Shown: one piece after another, positions 34,969 to 41,929 of the stretch | Numbering within the stretch: the stretch's first letter is position 1 | How the letters are laid out: each line of letters begins with the position of its first letter | Source of the DNA: Mucilaginibacter sp. | Lineage (GTDB): Bacteria > Bacteroidota > Bacteroidia > Sphingobacteriales > Sphingobacteriaceae | DNA length: 41,929 nucleotides | Direction: 5' to 3' | Assembly: GCA_028287925.1 (NCBI GenBank) | Contig: JAQBOS010000003.1 | Location: 1-41,929 of the forward strand | Notes under the pieces: generated by a model | Told to the model about the DNA's origin: nothing | The model's input: only the letters and a program-made list of their open reading frames with translations | Database searches by the model: none | Made by a program: the position numbers and the translations under genes

Positions 34969-37416
34969 ATGAAAGCTTTACTTGTCAGCCTGTTCTTTTT
35001 AACCTTAAGGTATGATGCATTTGCCCAGGTATCCGGAAAACTAACGGATGCCAGCGGGCAACCTGTTTCATATGCTACGGCTTTTCTTTTGAAAGAGGCC
35101 GATAGTACGATAGTAAGATCTGCATTAACCAATGATACCGGGAAGTTTTTAATTGAAAATGTACCGGGGGGCAGGTACCTGCTAAAAATAACAAGCATTG
35201 GCTATCAAACCTGGATGTCACCGGTTTTTGAGGGATCTAAAGGGTTTGGGACCATTGTACTGCAGCAGAACAAACAACAGCTGGGCGAGGTACTGATCAA
35301 AGCGGACCGGCCGCTTTTCCAGCAGCGCCCGGACGGAACGGTAGTCAATGTTGAAAGCAGTGTGCTTACTAAAGGCAGTACCGCCTTACAGGTACTTGAG
35401 CGTTCGCCCGGTGTGATCATTGACCACCAGAACAACGAAATTGCCCTGAATGGCAAAAATGGGGTAATGGTGATGATCAATGGCAAGCAGATGCGGCTAC
35501 CGGCAGACCAGGTGGTGATCTTACTGAACGGGATGAGTGCTGATGATATTTCTAAAATTGAACTATTGACCACACCTGGCGCCGCTTATGACGCCGAAGG
35601 AAGTGCCGGCCTGGTCAATATTGTGCTGAAGAAAAACAGGAATGCGGGTACGAACGGATCTTTTTCCCTGTCAGGCGGCTATGGTTACGGCGAAAAAGGA
35701 ACAGCCGGGATCAATCTTAACCATAATAGCGGGAATACAAATCTGTATGGTTCCTATAATTATGCCCATGACCGGAGCTATAGCGATTTTCATGCCATAG
35801 GCTCAGAACAGGAACCTTTACTGGGTGGCTTTGCAGCATCAGATTTTTTAAGTATTGCTAAACCCGTGCAGAATAGCCATACCGCCGTTGCGGGCTTTGA
35901 TACCAAACTGAATACAAAGACCACTATAGGCGGGAATGTGAACTATAATAACAGCAGTACGGCCATTCAAACCAATAACCATGCGATTTATACCATTCAA
36001 CCAGATTCCATTTACCGGTTGAATGCCCTGATCAATGGCGTAAATCATTGGAGGAGCATCACCTCTGGTTTATACGTTGAAAGACAGCTGAAACCGGGTG
36101 AAAAGCTTAACCTGGGCCTGGATTATATAAACTATAAAAATGATTACCCTACCAATGTACAAAGCACTTTCCTGGATAAGAACGGCAGGCAGGCAGGAAC
36201 TAATGACACCTTGTTTTCACCACGGCAAAAGGGTTTATCCAATACGCTGATCCAGGTGGGGGCAGCCAGGGCCGATTATGAAAAGCAGCTTGGCGCTACA
36301 CTTAAGTTAGTGACCGGAATTAAAGGAACTTATACGCACACGGCTAGTACATCCTCCATAGCCAGCCTGGTGAATGGCGAATATGTTACCAGCCCCACTG
36401 CCATTAATCATATCATTATGCGGGAAGGTATCTGGGCCGGTTATGCCACCATGAATGCACAATTAGATTCGTCCACCAGGTTAGTGGCGGGCATCCGTTA
36501 CGAGTATTCGGGTACCCGGTTAGCCGATCCGCAAAGCGGGCAGCTTATTACCGACAGGAAGCTGGGTGAGCTGTTCCCGAATTTGTTACTTTCCAGGAAA
36601 GTAAATAATGATGCCGAACTGTTTTTATCTTATACAAAGAGGATCAGCCGCCCTGCTTACAGCGACCTGGCTTCATATGTAACCTATAACGGCCCCAACT
36701 CGGTGAATACCGGGAACCCATTATTGAAGCCTACCATTACGAATAACCTGAAACTGGGTTATAATAACCGGGGTTATTCCCTCTCCATTTTGTGGAGCAA
36801 AGACGATGACCCCATTGCCCGCAACCAGTTTGTTTACACACCCGACCGAAAGCAGTCGGCGGTTTCCCCCCAGAACCTGCTTTACAGGGATGAGTTAACT
36901 TTCCAGGCTGAACTTCCGTTTGCGATTGGGAACTGGCTGAATATGAATTATGGCTTTGTGGGTGGATGGCGTAAATTCAGCCTGGATTATACCAAAAATC
37001 CGGTAGAAAAAACTTATTTCGGTTATTCGTTGCATGGTAGCCAGACATATCAGCTCCCGGGCAGGTTTTCCCTTGAACTTTCGGGCTACTATAATTCGCT
37101 GTCATATAACGGGACCAGAAAAGTTGACGGCTATGGGGTACTTAATGCGGGGATCAAAAAAACATTGAAAAATAATGGCGGCATCGTCCAGCTTGCCGTA
37201 GCTGATCTATTAAGCAGTAATGTGATCAGCAGTTATTTCGGATCACTTACACAGGAGGCCTTTGACCTAAAAAGCCATGTGGTTTTTCATACCGAATCCG
37301 GTAAATACCCGCTAATCAGGCTCTCTTACTCCAGGTCATTCGGGGGCACAGCTTCAACACCATCAGGCAATAATAAATCAGGGATTGAAGATGAAAATAA
37401 CAGGATAAAAAATTAA
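34969..37416 (+). CDS. TonB-dependent receptor, OMP_b-brl_3 type (second)
   Basis: 815 residues: signal peptide (MKALLVSLFFLTLRYDAFAQ), carboxypeptidase-regulatory-like domain (VSGKLTDASGQPVSYATAFL ... SIGYQTW), plug (GEVLIKADRP ... VMINGKQMRLP ... KIELLTTPGAAYDAEG) and a long barrel. It shares this architecture and many plug motifs with the 22691-25159 receptor. It continues past the last aromatic strand (LIRLSYSRSFGG) into a polar tail. The substrate is unknown; co-transcribed with the creatininase-type gene and divergent from a LytS/LytTR pair. Confidence 0.92.
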   Translation: MKALLVSLFFLTLRYDAFAQVSGKLTDASGQPVSYATAFLLKEADSTIVRSALTNDTGKFLIENVPGGRYLLKITSIGYQTWMSPVFEGSKGFGTIVLQQNKQQLGEVLIKADRPLFQQRPDGTVVNVESSVLTKGSTALQVLERSPGVIIDHQNNEIALNGKNGVMVMINGKQMRLPADQVVILLNGMSADDISKIELLTTPGAAYDAEGSAGLVNIVLKKNRNAGTNGSFSLSGGYGYGEKGTAGINLNHNSGNTNLYGSYNYAHDRSYSDFHAIGSEQEPLLGGFAASDFLSIAKPVQNSHTAVAGFDTKLNTKTTIGGNVNYNNSSTAIQTNNHAIYTIQPDSIYRLNALINGVNHWRSITSGLYVERQLKPGEKLNLGLDYINYKNDYPTNVQSTFLDKNGRQAGTNDTLFSPRQKGLSNTLIQVGAARADYEKQLGATLKLVTGIKGTYTHTASTSSIASLVNGEYVTSPTAINHIIMREGIWAGYATMNAQLDSSTRLVAGIRYEYSGTRLADPQSGQLITDRKLGELFPNLLLSRKVNNDAELFLSYTKRISRPAYSDLASYVTYNGPNSVNTGNPLLKPTITNNLKLGYNNRGYSLSILWSKDDDPIARNQFVYTPDRKQSAVSPQNLLYRDELTFQAELPFAIGNWLNMNYGFVGGWRKFSLDYTKNPVEKTYFGYSLHGSQTYQLPGRFSLELSGYYNSLSYNGTRKVDGYGVLNAGIKKTLKNNGGIVQLAVADLLSSNVISSYFGSLTQEAFDLKSHVVFHTESGKYPLIRLSYSRSFGGTASTPSGNNKSGIEDENNRIKN

Positions 37417-37455
37417 TGCGGTTGAGGCATAAGTATAAATCTGAATTTATTTGAA

Positions 37456-37486
37456 ATGAGCGGCTAATCATTAAATAGCCGCTCAT
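37456..37486. terminator. Bidirectional terminator between converging genes
   Basis: ATGAGCGGCTA (37456-37466) and TAGCCGCTCAT (37476-37486) form a perfect 11-base stem with a 9-base loop, followed by GTTTTT. It separates the receptor gene (plus) from the DUF4249 gene (minus). Confidence 0.88.
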
Positions 37487-37510
37487 GTTTTTAGGGAGTA
37501 AGGGGACGTT

Positions 37511-38335
37511 TTATGGTGCTGTAATAACTTTATGTTGAATAGTATGCGCGCTAAAATAGCCCAATGCTCCCCCCTGTATATTGCCAACAGGGTTTGATGG
37601 CGATGCCGTGTTACTATTACCACTGGCCCCGTCAACCAGGCTATACCAATATTTATATACAGCCTCGTCAATACACAACATATCTATACTGAGTTTATCA
37701 CCCTTTTTAATATTCCTGGAAGGGTCATCATTATCGTTATTAAAATTAAGCGGGTTGTTAACCTCCTGCCCATTTGTAAATTCATCATTGTTTACAAAAA
37801 TTGATTTCTCTTTTTTTCCATTGAGATATTGAATAAAACGGTAATAATTCTTTACTGGGGCGGGGTCTTTATATTCCACAGTTGCATATTTGCGAATGCT
37901 CCCGTCTTTATTGGTATTCAGATTATCCACGGTAACATACACGCTATCTAAAGTTACAATTTGAGGCATGGTGCAGCTTGCTGTAAATGTATTGCCTTTA
38001 ATATTTATAGTTAGCTTGTATGTATTTCCAGGCACACCAATAAGCGTATTGGCCTGGTATACACCATTACCTGCCGCAGTACAAACATTTACGGCGCCAT
38101 TGCCTTCAATCGTAATTATTGCGCCGTCAACACCGTTAAAATTATTATTATCGCTAAAGTTTTTTGTTTGGCTCAGCAGCACTTGAGCTCCGCCTGCCTC
38201 GTTTGTAACCATGCCTTCAATTACATATTTGGTTGCACTGCTGTTCAGCTTAATATCAATCACTTTATCGCATGAGCATAACAGGGCTGCGAATATTAAA
38301 AAGAGTGAAAAATGTTTTATATTCATCATGAGCAT
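37511..38335 (-). CDS. DUF4249 outer-membrane lipoprotein
   Basis: 274 residues. A hydrophobic signal segment ends in a lipobox-like LLCSCDK, so the mature protein should be lipidated. The following text (IDIKLNSSATKYVIEGMVTNEAGGAQVLLSQTKNFS ... GVYQANTLIGVPGNTYKLTI) is the beta-rich DUF4249 type. Members accompany STN-type TonB-dependent receptors, as here, and probably act as a surface partner. The first ATG shares one base with the receptor's TAA; M4 (38326) is an alternative start. Confidence 0.87.
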   Translation of the reverse strand: MLMMNIKHFSLFLIFAALLCSCDKVIDIKLNSSATKYVIEGMVTNEAGGAQVLLSQTKNFSDNNNFNGVDGAIITIEGNGAVNVCTAAGNGVYQANTLIGVPGNTYKLTINIKGNTFTASCTMPQIVTLDSVYVTVDNLNTNKDGSIRKYATVEYKDPAPVKNYYRFIQYLNGKKEKSIFVNNDEFTNGQEVNNPLNFNNDNDDPSRNIKKGDKLSIDMLCIDEAVYKYWYSLVDGASGNSNTASPSNPVGNIQGGALGYFSAHTIQHKVITAP

Positions 38336-41016
38336 TAAAATTTAAAATTGTAGGTAACGGATGGAACGAACGTAAATAAAGTGGTTTTAACGGCCTCTGT
38401 TCTGCCTGGGTCTGTTTTGCTGTCTCTGAAATAAATGCGGTAAGCATTGGCGTATCCATAAGCGTTATAAATACTAAAGTTAAGTTCGGACGAGAATTTT
38501 TTGGTTTGTTTTAACAATTTGGTAGCGCCCACATCAAGCCGCTGATAACTTGGCATACGGTAAGCATTACGCTCGGTATAATAGTAAAAGTTAGTGCCGT
38601 CAACCTGGTATTTGCCGCTTGGAAAAGTAACAGCATCGCCGGTTGAGAAAACCCAGTTGGCAGACAATGTCCATTTGGGGCTTAGCTGATATATAGTCAC
38701 CAAAGCAATATCATGCGTTCTGTCTTGCCGGGCATTGTACCAGTTATCATCATTAATACCATCAATTTTACGTTGCGTTTTTGATAACGTATAGCTTAGC
38801 CAACCCGTTAACCTTCCGGTTTTCTTTTTTATCAAAAGTTCAATACCATATGCCCTCCCCTTACCATACAACAATTGTGTTTCAATAGGCTGGTTGGTAA
38901 AAATATCGGCTCCGTTACGGTAATCAATCTGGTTATCCATGCTTTTATAATAACTCTCTACGGTAAGTTCATATTTATGGTCGCTCAGATCTTTGTAATA
39001 ACCAATAGAAAACTGATCGGAAATTTCCGGTTTAATAAGGTTTGTACTGGCCACCCACTTATCAGTTGGGGATGCCGAAGTGGAGTTTGATATCAGGTGC
39101 AGGTTTTGCACATTGCGCACATACGATGCTTTAACCGATGCCATATCATTAACCTGCAAAGTAGCGGCAATACGGGGTTCGGGGTTAATATAGGTTTTCA
39201 CTACCTGGCCCTGAGTGTAATGCCGGGTGGCGGTTATATTACCATCAGCATTAAGCATATAAAAATCACCCGGACCAAGTATGCTAAATGCTGATAAACG
39301 CAAACCGTAAGTTAAACTAAAGATGCTGCTGGCTTTCCATGAATTACTGACATATGCAGCGTTTTCTAAAGAATACTGGCTCTGCAATGTTTGTGAAATA
39401 ACGCCTGAGTTACCTGTAGCCGAAATTTCACCGGGCTTTATAGTATGATATATGCTGTTAACACCAAAGCTTATTGTGTTTTTTTCATCGGCATACCACT
39501 GCAGATCCTCTTTAACATTCCAGTCTCTTATCTGTGAAAATACGGTAAAGTTGCTGGCTGCCTGCTGTGCTTTAATTTTGTAATTGTAATTACTAAATAT
39601 AACTGAGGTGTTTGAAAACAGCTTATTGCTGAACAAATGGTTCCATCGCAAAGTGCCGGTGGCATTACCCCAGTTAATGCCCGTTGTATTATCGGGGCTC
39701 AAAACATCCTTGCCAAAATAACCCGAAAGGTATAAACGATCCTTATCGCCTAATATATAATTGGCTTTAGTGTTAAGATCATAAAAATACAGGGAGGTAC
39801 GGTTCACATTTGTATCTTTAGATAGTTTAAGAAAAGCATCAATATAAGTACGCCGGGCCGAAATCAGGAACGATGATCTATCCTTTTGGATGGGGCCTTC
39901 CACATTTATCCTTGATGCAATTAAACCAATGCCTCCGCTTACGCCGTAGTTCTGGTTATTACCATCATTCATTTTAACATCCAATACTGACGATAGCCTG
40001 CCGCCATACTGCACCGGCATACCGGCTTTGTAAATGGTTACATTTTTTATAGCGTCTGAATTAAAAGTTGAAAAGAATCCCAGCAAATGCGTAGCATTAT
40101 ATACCGGGGCTTCATCCAGTAAAATCAGGTTCTGATCTGCCGAACCTCCACGTACATAAAAGCCGCCACCGCCCTCACCCGCAGATTTTATACCCGGTAA
40201 AAGTTGCATTGTTTTAATAATATCATGCTCACCCAGTAAAACAGGTACGTTTTTAGTTTCACGTACGCTCAGTTTCTCAACTCCCATTTGAGTACTTTCC
40301 AAATCCCGGCCCCCCGGTGCTTTGGCAGTAATATTTACAGATTGCAACTCCTGCTCGCCATCTTCAAGTAAAATATTGAGCTTCGTATCCTGGTGCAGCA
40401 CAACATCCTTAACTATATTTTTCTGGCCAACAGCGCTTATAGCCAATTGATAGGCGCCTTTTGGTAACGTAAGCGAATAAAAGCCATACTCGTTGCTGCT
40501 TGTGCCTTGCGGCATACCAACTACCCGCACAGTAGCTCCAATAATGGTTTCGCCGGTTTTTTGTGAGCGGATAACACCGCTGATCGTATATTTATCATCC
40601 ACCGCATTCACCTGCGTTCCGATTGATGACTTTTTTAGCTTTTCGGCGTCATAGCGGATAAACACTTCCTGGTCAAGCGCACTAAAACTATAAGGATACT
40701 TAGCCAGTGCTTCGCTTAATACTTGTCTAAGGGTTTTGTTTGCTGCCTGCAACTTTATTTTAACCTTGCTATTGGCTACAGTTTCGCTATAAGTAAAATT
40801 CACACCACTTACAGCAGTAATTTTATCAAGCGCCTGTTTTAATGGCTCATTATTCAAATTTATTGTGATGGTTTTATCCAATGGATTTTGTGCGTACACA
40901 GGCGGATGTGCAAATACAATAAATACTGTGCAGCATATCACAGCTATTACAAATGCTGATAATCTCATAATGGAATAAATAATTGGCAGGAACCTTACAG
41001 GTCCGTATTTTTTCAT
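38335..41016 (-). CDS. STN-domain TonB-dependent receptor (FecA-like)
   Basis: 893 residues. Signal anchor (to about residue 42, HPPVYAQ), STN domain (about 48-125, ITINLNNEPLKQALDKITAVSGVNFTYSE), carboxypeptidase-regulatory domain (about 143-225, YTISGVIRSQKTGETIIGATVRV), plug (about 240-350, GGGGFYVRGGSADQNLILLDEAPVYNATHLLGFFS) and a 22-strand-type barrel ending VPSVTYNFKF. The STN domain signals through a FecR-type protein, encoded immediately upstream, to an ECF sigma factor. Substrate unknown. DUF4249 lipoprotein gene follows directly. Confidence 0.94.
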   Translation of the reverse strand: MKKYGPVRFLPIIYSIMRLSAFVIAVICCTVFIVFAHPPVYAQNPLDKTITINLNNEPLKQALDKITAVSGVNFTYSETVANSKVKIKLQAANKTLRQVLSEALAKYPYSFSALDQEVFIRYDAEKLKKSSIGTQVNAVDDKYTISGVIRSQKTGETIIGATVRVVGMPQGTSSNEYGFYSLTLPKGAYQLAISAVGQKNIVKDVVLHQDTKLNILLEDGEQELQSVNITAKAPGGRDLESTQMGVEKLSVRETKNVPVLLGEHDIIKTMQLLPGIKSAGEGGGGFYVRGGSADQNLILLDEAPVYNATHLLGFFSTFNSDAIKNVTIYKAGMPVQYGGRLSSVLDVKMNDGNNQNYGVSGGIGLIASRINVEGPIQKDRSSFLISARRTYIDAFLKLSKDTNVNRTSLYFYDLNTKANYILGDKDRLYLSGYFGKDVLSPDNTTGINWGNATGTLRWNHLFSNKLFSNTSVIFSNYNYKIKAQQAASNFTVFSQIRDWNVKEDLQWYADEKNTISFGVNSIYHTIKPGEISATGNSGVISQTLQSQYSLENAAYVSNSWKASSIFSLTYGLRLSAFSILGPGDFYMLNADGNITATRHYTQGQVVKTYINPEPRIAATLQVNDMASVKASYVRNVQNLHLISNSTSASPTDKWVASTNLIKPEISDQFSIGYYKDLSDHKYELTVESYYKSMDNQIDYRNGADIFTNQPIETQLLYGKGRAYGIELLIKKKTGRLTGWLSYTLSKTQRKIDGINDDNWYNARQDRTHDIALVTIYQLSPKWTLSANWVFSTGDAVTFPSGKYQVDGTNFYYYTERNAYRMPSYQRLDVGATKLLKQTKKFSSELNFSIYNAYGYANAYRIYFRDSKTDPGRTEAVKTTLFTFVPSVTYNFKF

Positions 41017-41098
41017 ATTTTTATTTTTTAATGTTGATCGTAACCCGTTGTTGTTTTCGAGGCTTTAGCGGGATACGTTTGGTTAACTTAAAACTCAG

Positions 41099-41130
41099 GC
41101 CCTGTTCTGCTTGCAGAATCGGGCTTTTTT
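41099..41130. terminator. Hairpin with T6 between fecR-like and receptor genes
   Basis: GCCC (41099-41102) with GGGC (41121-41124) and TTCTGC (41105-41110) with GCAGAA (41113-41118) form a stem with a two-base internal mismatch. T6 follows on the plus strand. On the minus strand it lies between the FecR-like and receptor genes, so it could reduce read-through into the receptor, which then would need its own ECF promoter. Confidence 0.6.
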
Positions 41131-41234
41131 GTGATCATATTTTAGCTGGCTGTTATTTCATCATGGTGCGGATTTGATTTATTTATTATTGATTTGTTAC
41201 GGATAAGTTTTGGGTTATGAATGCCTGCCGGGCT

Positions 41235-41929
41235 TTATTTTATGGTATAAGCATCCCCGGTTTTTATCAATTTAACTTCCATTATTGTGCAAAGCTTGTT
41301 TAGCGTTTGGCTAATGCTATCAGTTGTTTTCAAACTTCCATAAAATGCCTTGTTAGATAATTGCGCACTAATTGTTATGCTTATCCCATATTGATCTTCC
41401 AAATCCTGAACCACAACTTGTAACGGTGTTCCTCTATATTGAAAAACACCTTCGCGCCGGGCCAAAAATTCACGGGCATCCGGATAGTCCTGTTTAATAA
41501 GCATGGAGCTTGCTCTGTTAAATACAACCCTTTGGTTAGGTAACATTATTTGCTGTTGCGGCTTGCCTGTTAGTAAAGCCACCGCTACTTTTCCGCTTAT
41601 TAAGGTTACATTAATAATAGCCTTATTCCTATATGCATCAACGTTAAAGCTTGTACCCAATACAGTTGTTTTAATATTATCAGACTGAATGATAAAAGGA
41701 TGATCCTCATCATGCTTTACTTCAAAAAAAGCTTCACCATCTATATTTACCAAGCGCTTGTTACCCCTGAATTTATCCGGATAAGTTATCGTAGTAGCAG
41801 GGCTAAGCCATATTTTGGTACCATCGCTTAGTAGTAATTGTTTATGCTGGCCTTTTGCAGTTACCATTTGCAACTGATGTACCGGATTAATTAAATTGAG
41901 CAAAGCAACACGATATAAAGCTGTGCCAC
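41235..41929 (-). CDS. FecR-type anti-sigma factor, partial (N-terminus off window)
   Basis: The frame is open to the right edge: upstream of LLNLINPVHQ it continues as GTALYRVA, so the true start is outside the window. At least 231 residues are present. FecR motifs: LSDGTKIWLSPATTITYPDKF, NIDGEAFFEVKHDEDHPFIIQSDNIKTTVLGTSFNVDAY and a C-terminal DUF4974-like domain (REGVFQYRGTPLQVVVQDLEDQYGISI). Such proteins sit in the inner membrane, hold an ECF sigma factor and receive the signal from the STN receptor. The sigma gene would be expected further right. Confidence 0.93.
   Translation of the reverse strand, partial: GTALYRVALLNLINPVHQLQMVTAKGQHKQLLLSDGTKIWLSPATTITYPDKFRGNKRLVNIDGEAFFEVKHDEDHPFIIQSDNIKTTVLGTSFNVDAYRNKAIINVTLISGKVAVALLTGKPQQQIMLPNQRVVFNRASSMLIKQDYPDAREFLARREGVFQYRGTPLQVVVQDLEDQYGISITISAQLSNKAFYGSLKTTDSISQTLNKLCTIMEVKLIKTGDAYTIK

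Noticed and set aside
41235-41903. FecR-like gene starting at 41903
   Set aside because: That position is a TTG and the frame continues without a stop to the window edge, so the gene is partial, not complete at 222 residues.

Overview
The window comes from a member of the Bacteroidota, most likely Sphingobacteriaceae and probably Mucilaginibacter or a close relative. Evidence: TonB-dependent receptors with carboxypeptidase-regulatory plus OMP beta-barrel domains, a FecR/STN-receptor/DUF4249 set, three LytS/LytTR sensor-regulator pairs, BBP2-type porins, a KdpD cut down to its cytoplasmic head, weak Shine-Dalgarno sequences and moderate GC. The genus is inferred from remembered protein resemblance, not from a search.

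Region 1 (1-19162) is a potassium/ion homeostasis island. On the minus strand a single unit reads: 27-aa small ORF, kdpF (25 aa), kdpA, kdpB, kdpC, a BBP2 porin, a short KdpD (Walker/KdpD head plus USP, no membrane or kinase domains), then a separate HAMP/PAS histidine kinase. No OmpR-type KdpE is visible. Instead an NtrC-type sigma-54 activator (12089-13429) lies downstream of, and overlaps, an ArgE-like M20 deacetylase preceded by an arginine-cluster-type GNAT acetyltransferase. Between these lie a second BBP2 porin (10413-11849) and a secreted protein of unknown function. Further right, a 60-aa membrane peptide is divergent from an orphan second kdpA, which is followed by mgtE.

The most interesting signal is regulatory. 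Three minus-strand units (kdp, the second porin, the 60-aa peptide) each have a GG-N10-GC sigma-54 promoter. Each also has one or two copies of a palindromic motif with core TCAAAATGA about 95-117 bp upstream. The porin and 60-aa peptide promoters have sites at the same two distances, 94.5 and 116.5 bp. I infer a sigma-54 regulon run by a split KdpD, the neighbouring kinase and the NtrC-type regulator, replacing classical KdpD/KdpE and adding outer-membrane porins, small membrane peptides, an unusual KdpA paralogue and possibly an acetyl-amino-acid pair.

Region 2 (19163-27157): a non-coding stretch with an imperfect inverted repeat, a DoxX-like membrane protein, a LytS/LytTR pair, a secreted DUF2911 protein, an OMP_b-brl_3-type TonB-dependent receptor and a second LytS/LytTR pair.

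Region 3 (27158-33880): an outer-membrane beta-barrel protein, a 74-aa HMA-like protein, a large imperfect hairpin repeat, an AraC regulator followed by an SDR oxidoreductase and a DUF6268-like outer-membrane protein, and a third LytS/LytTR pair on the minus strand.

Region 4 (33881-41929): an exported creatininase-family hydrolase coupled to a second OMP_b-brl_3-type receptor, then on the minus strand a FecR-type anti-sigma factor (cut by the window edge), an STN-containing TonB-dependent receptor and a DUF4249 lipoprotein. I saw no tRNA, rRNA, CRISPR array, transposase or phage genes.
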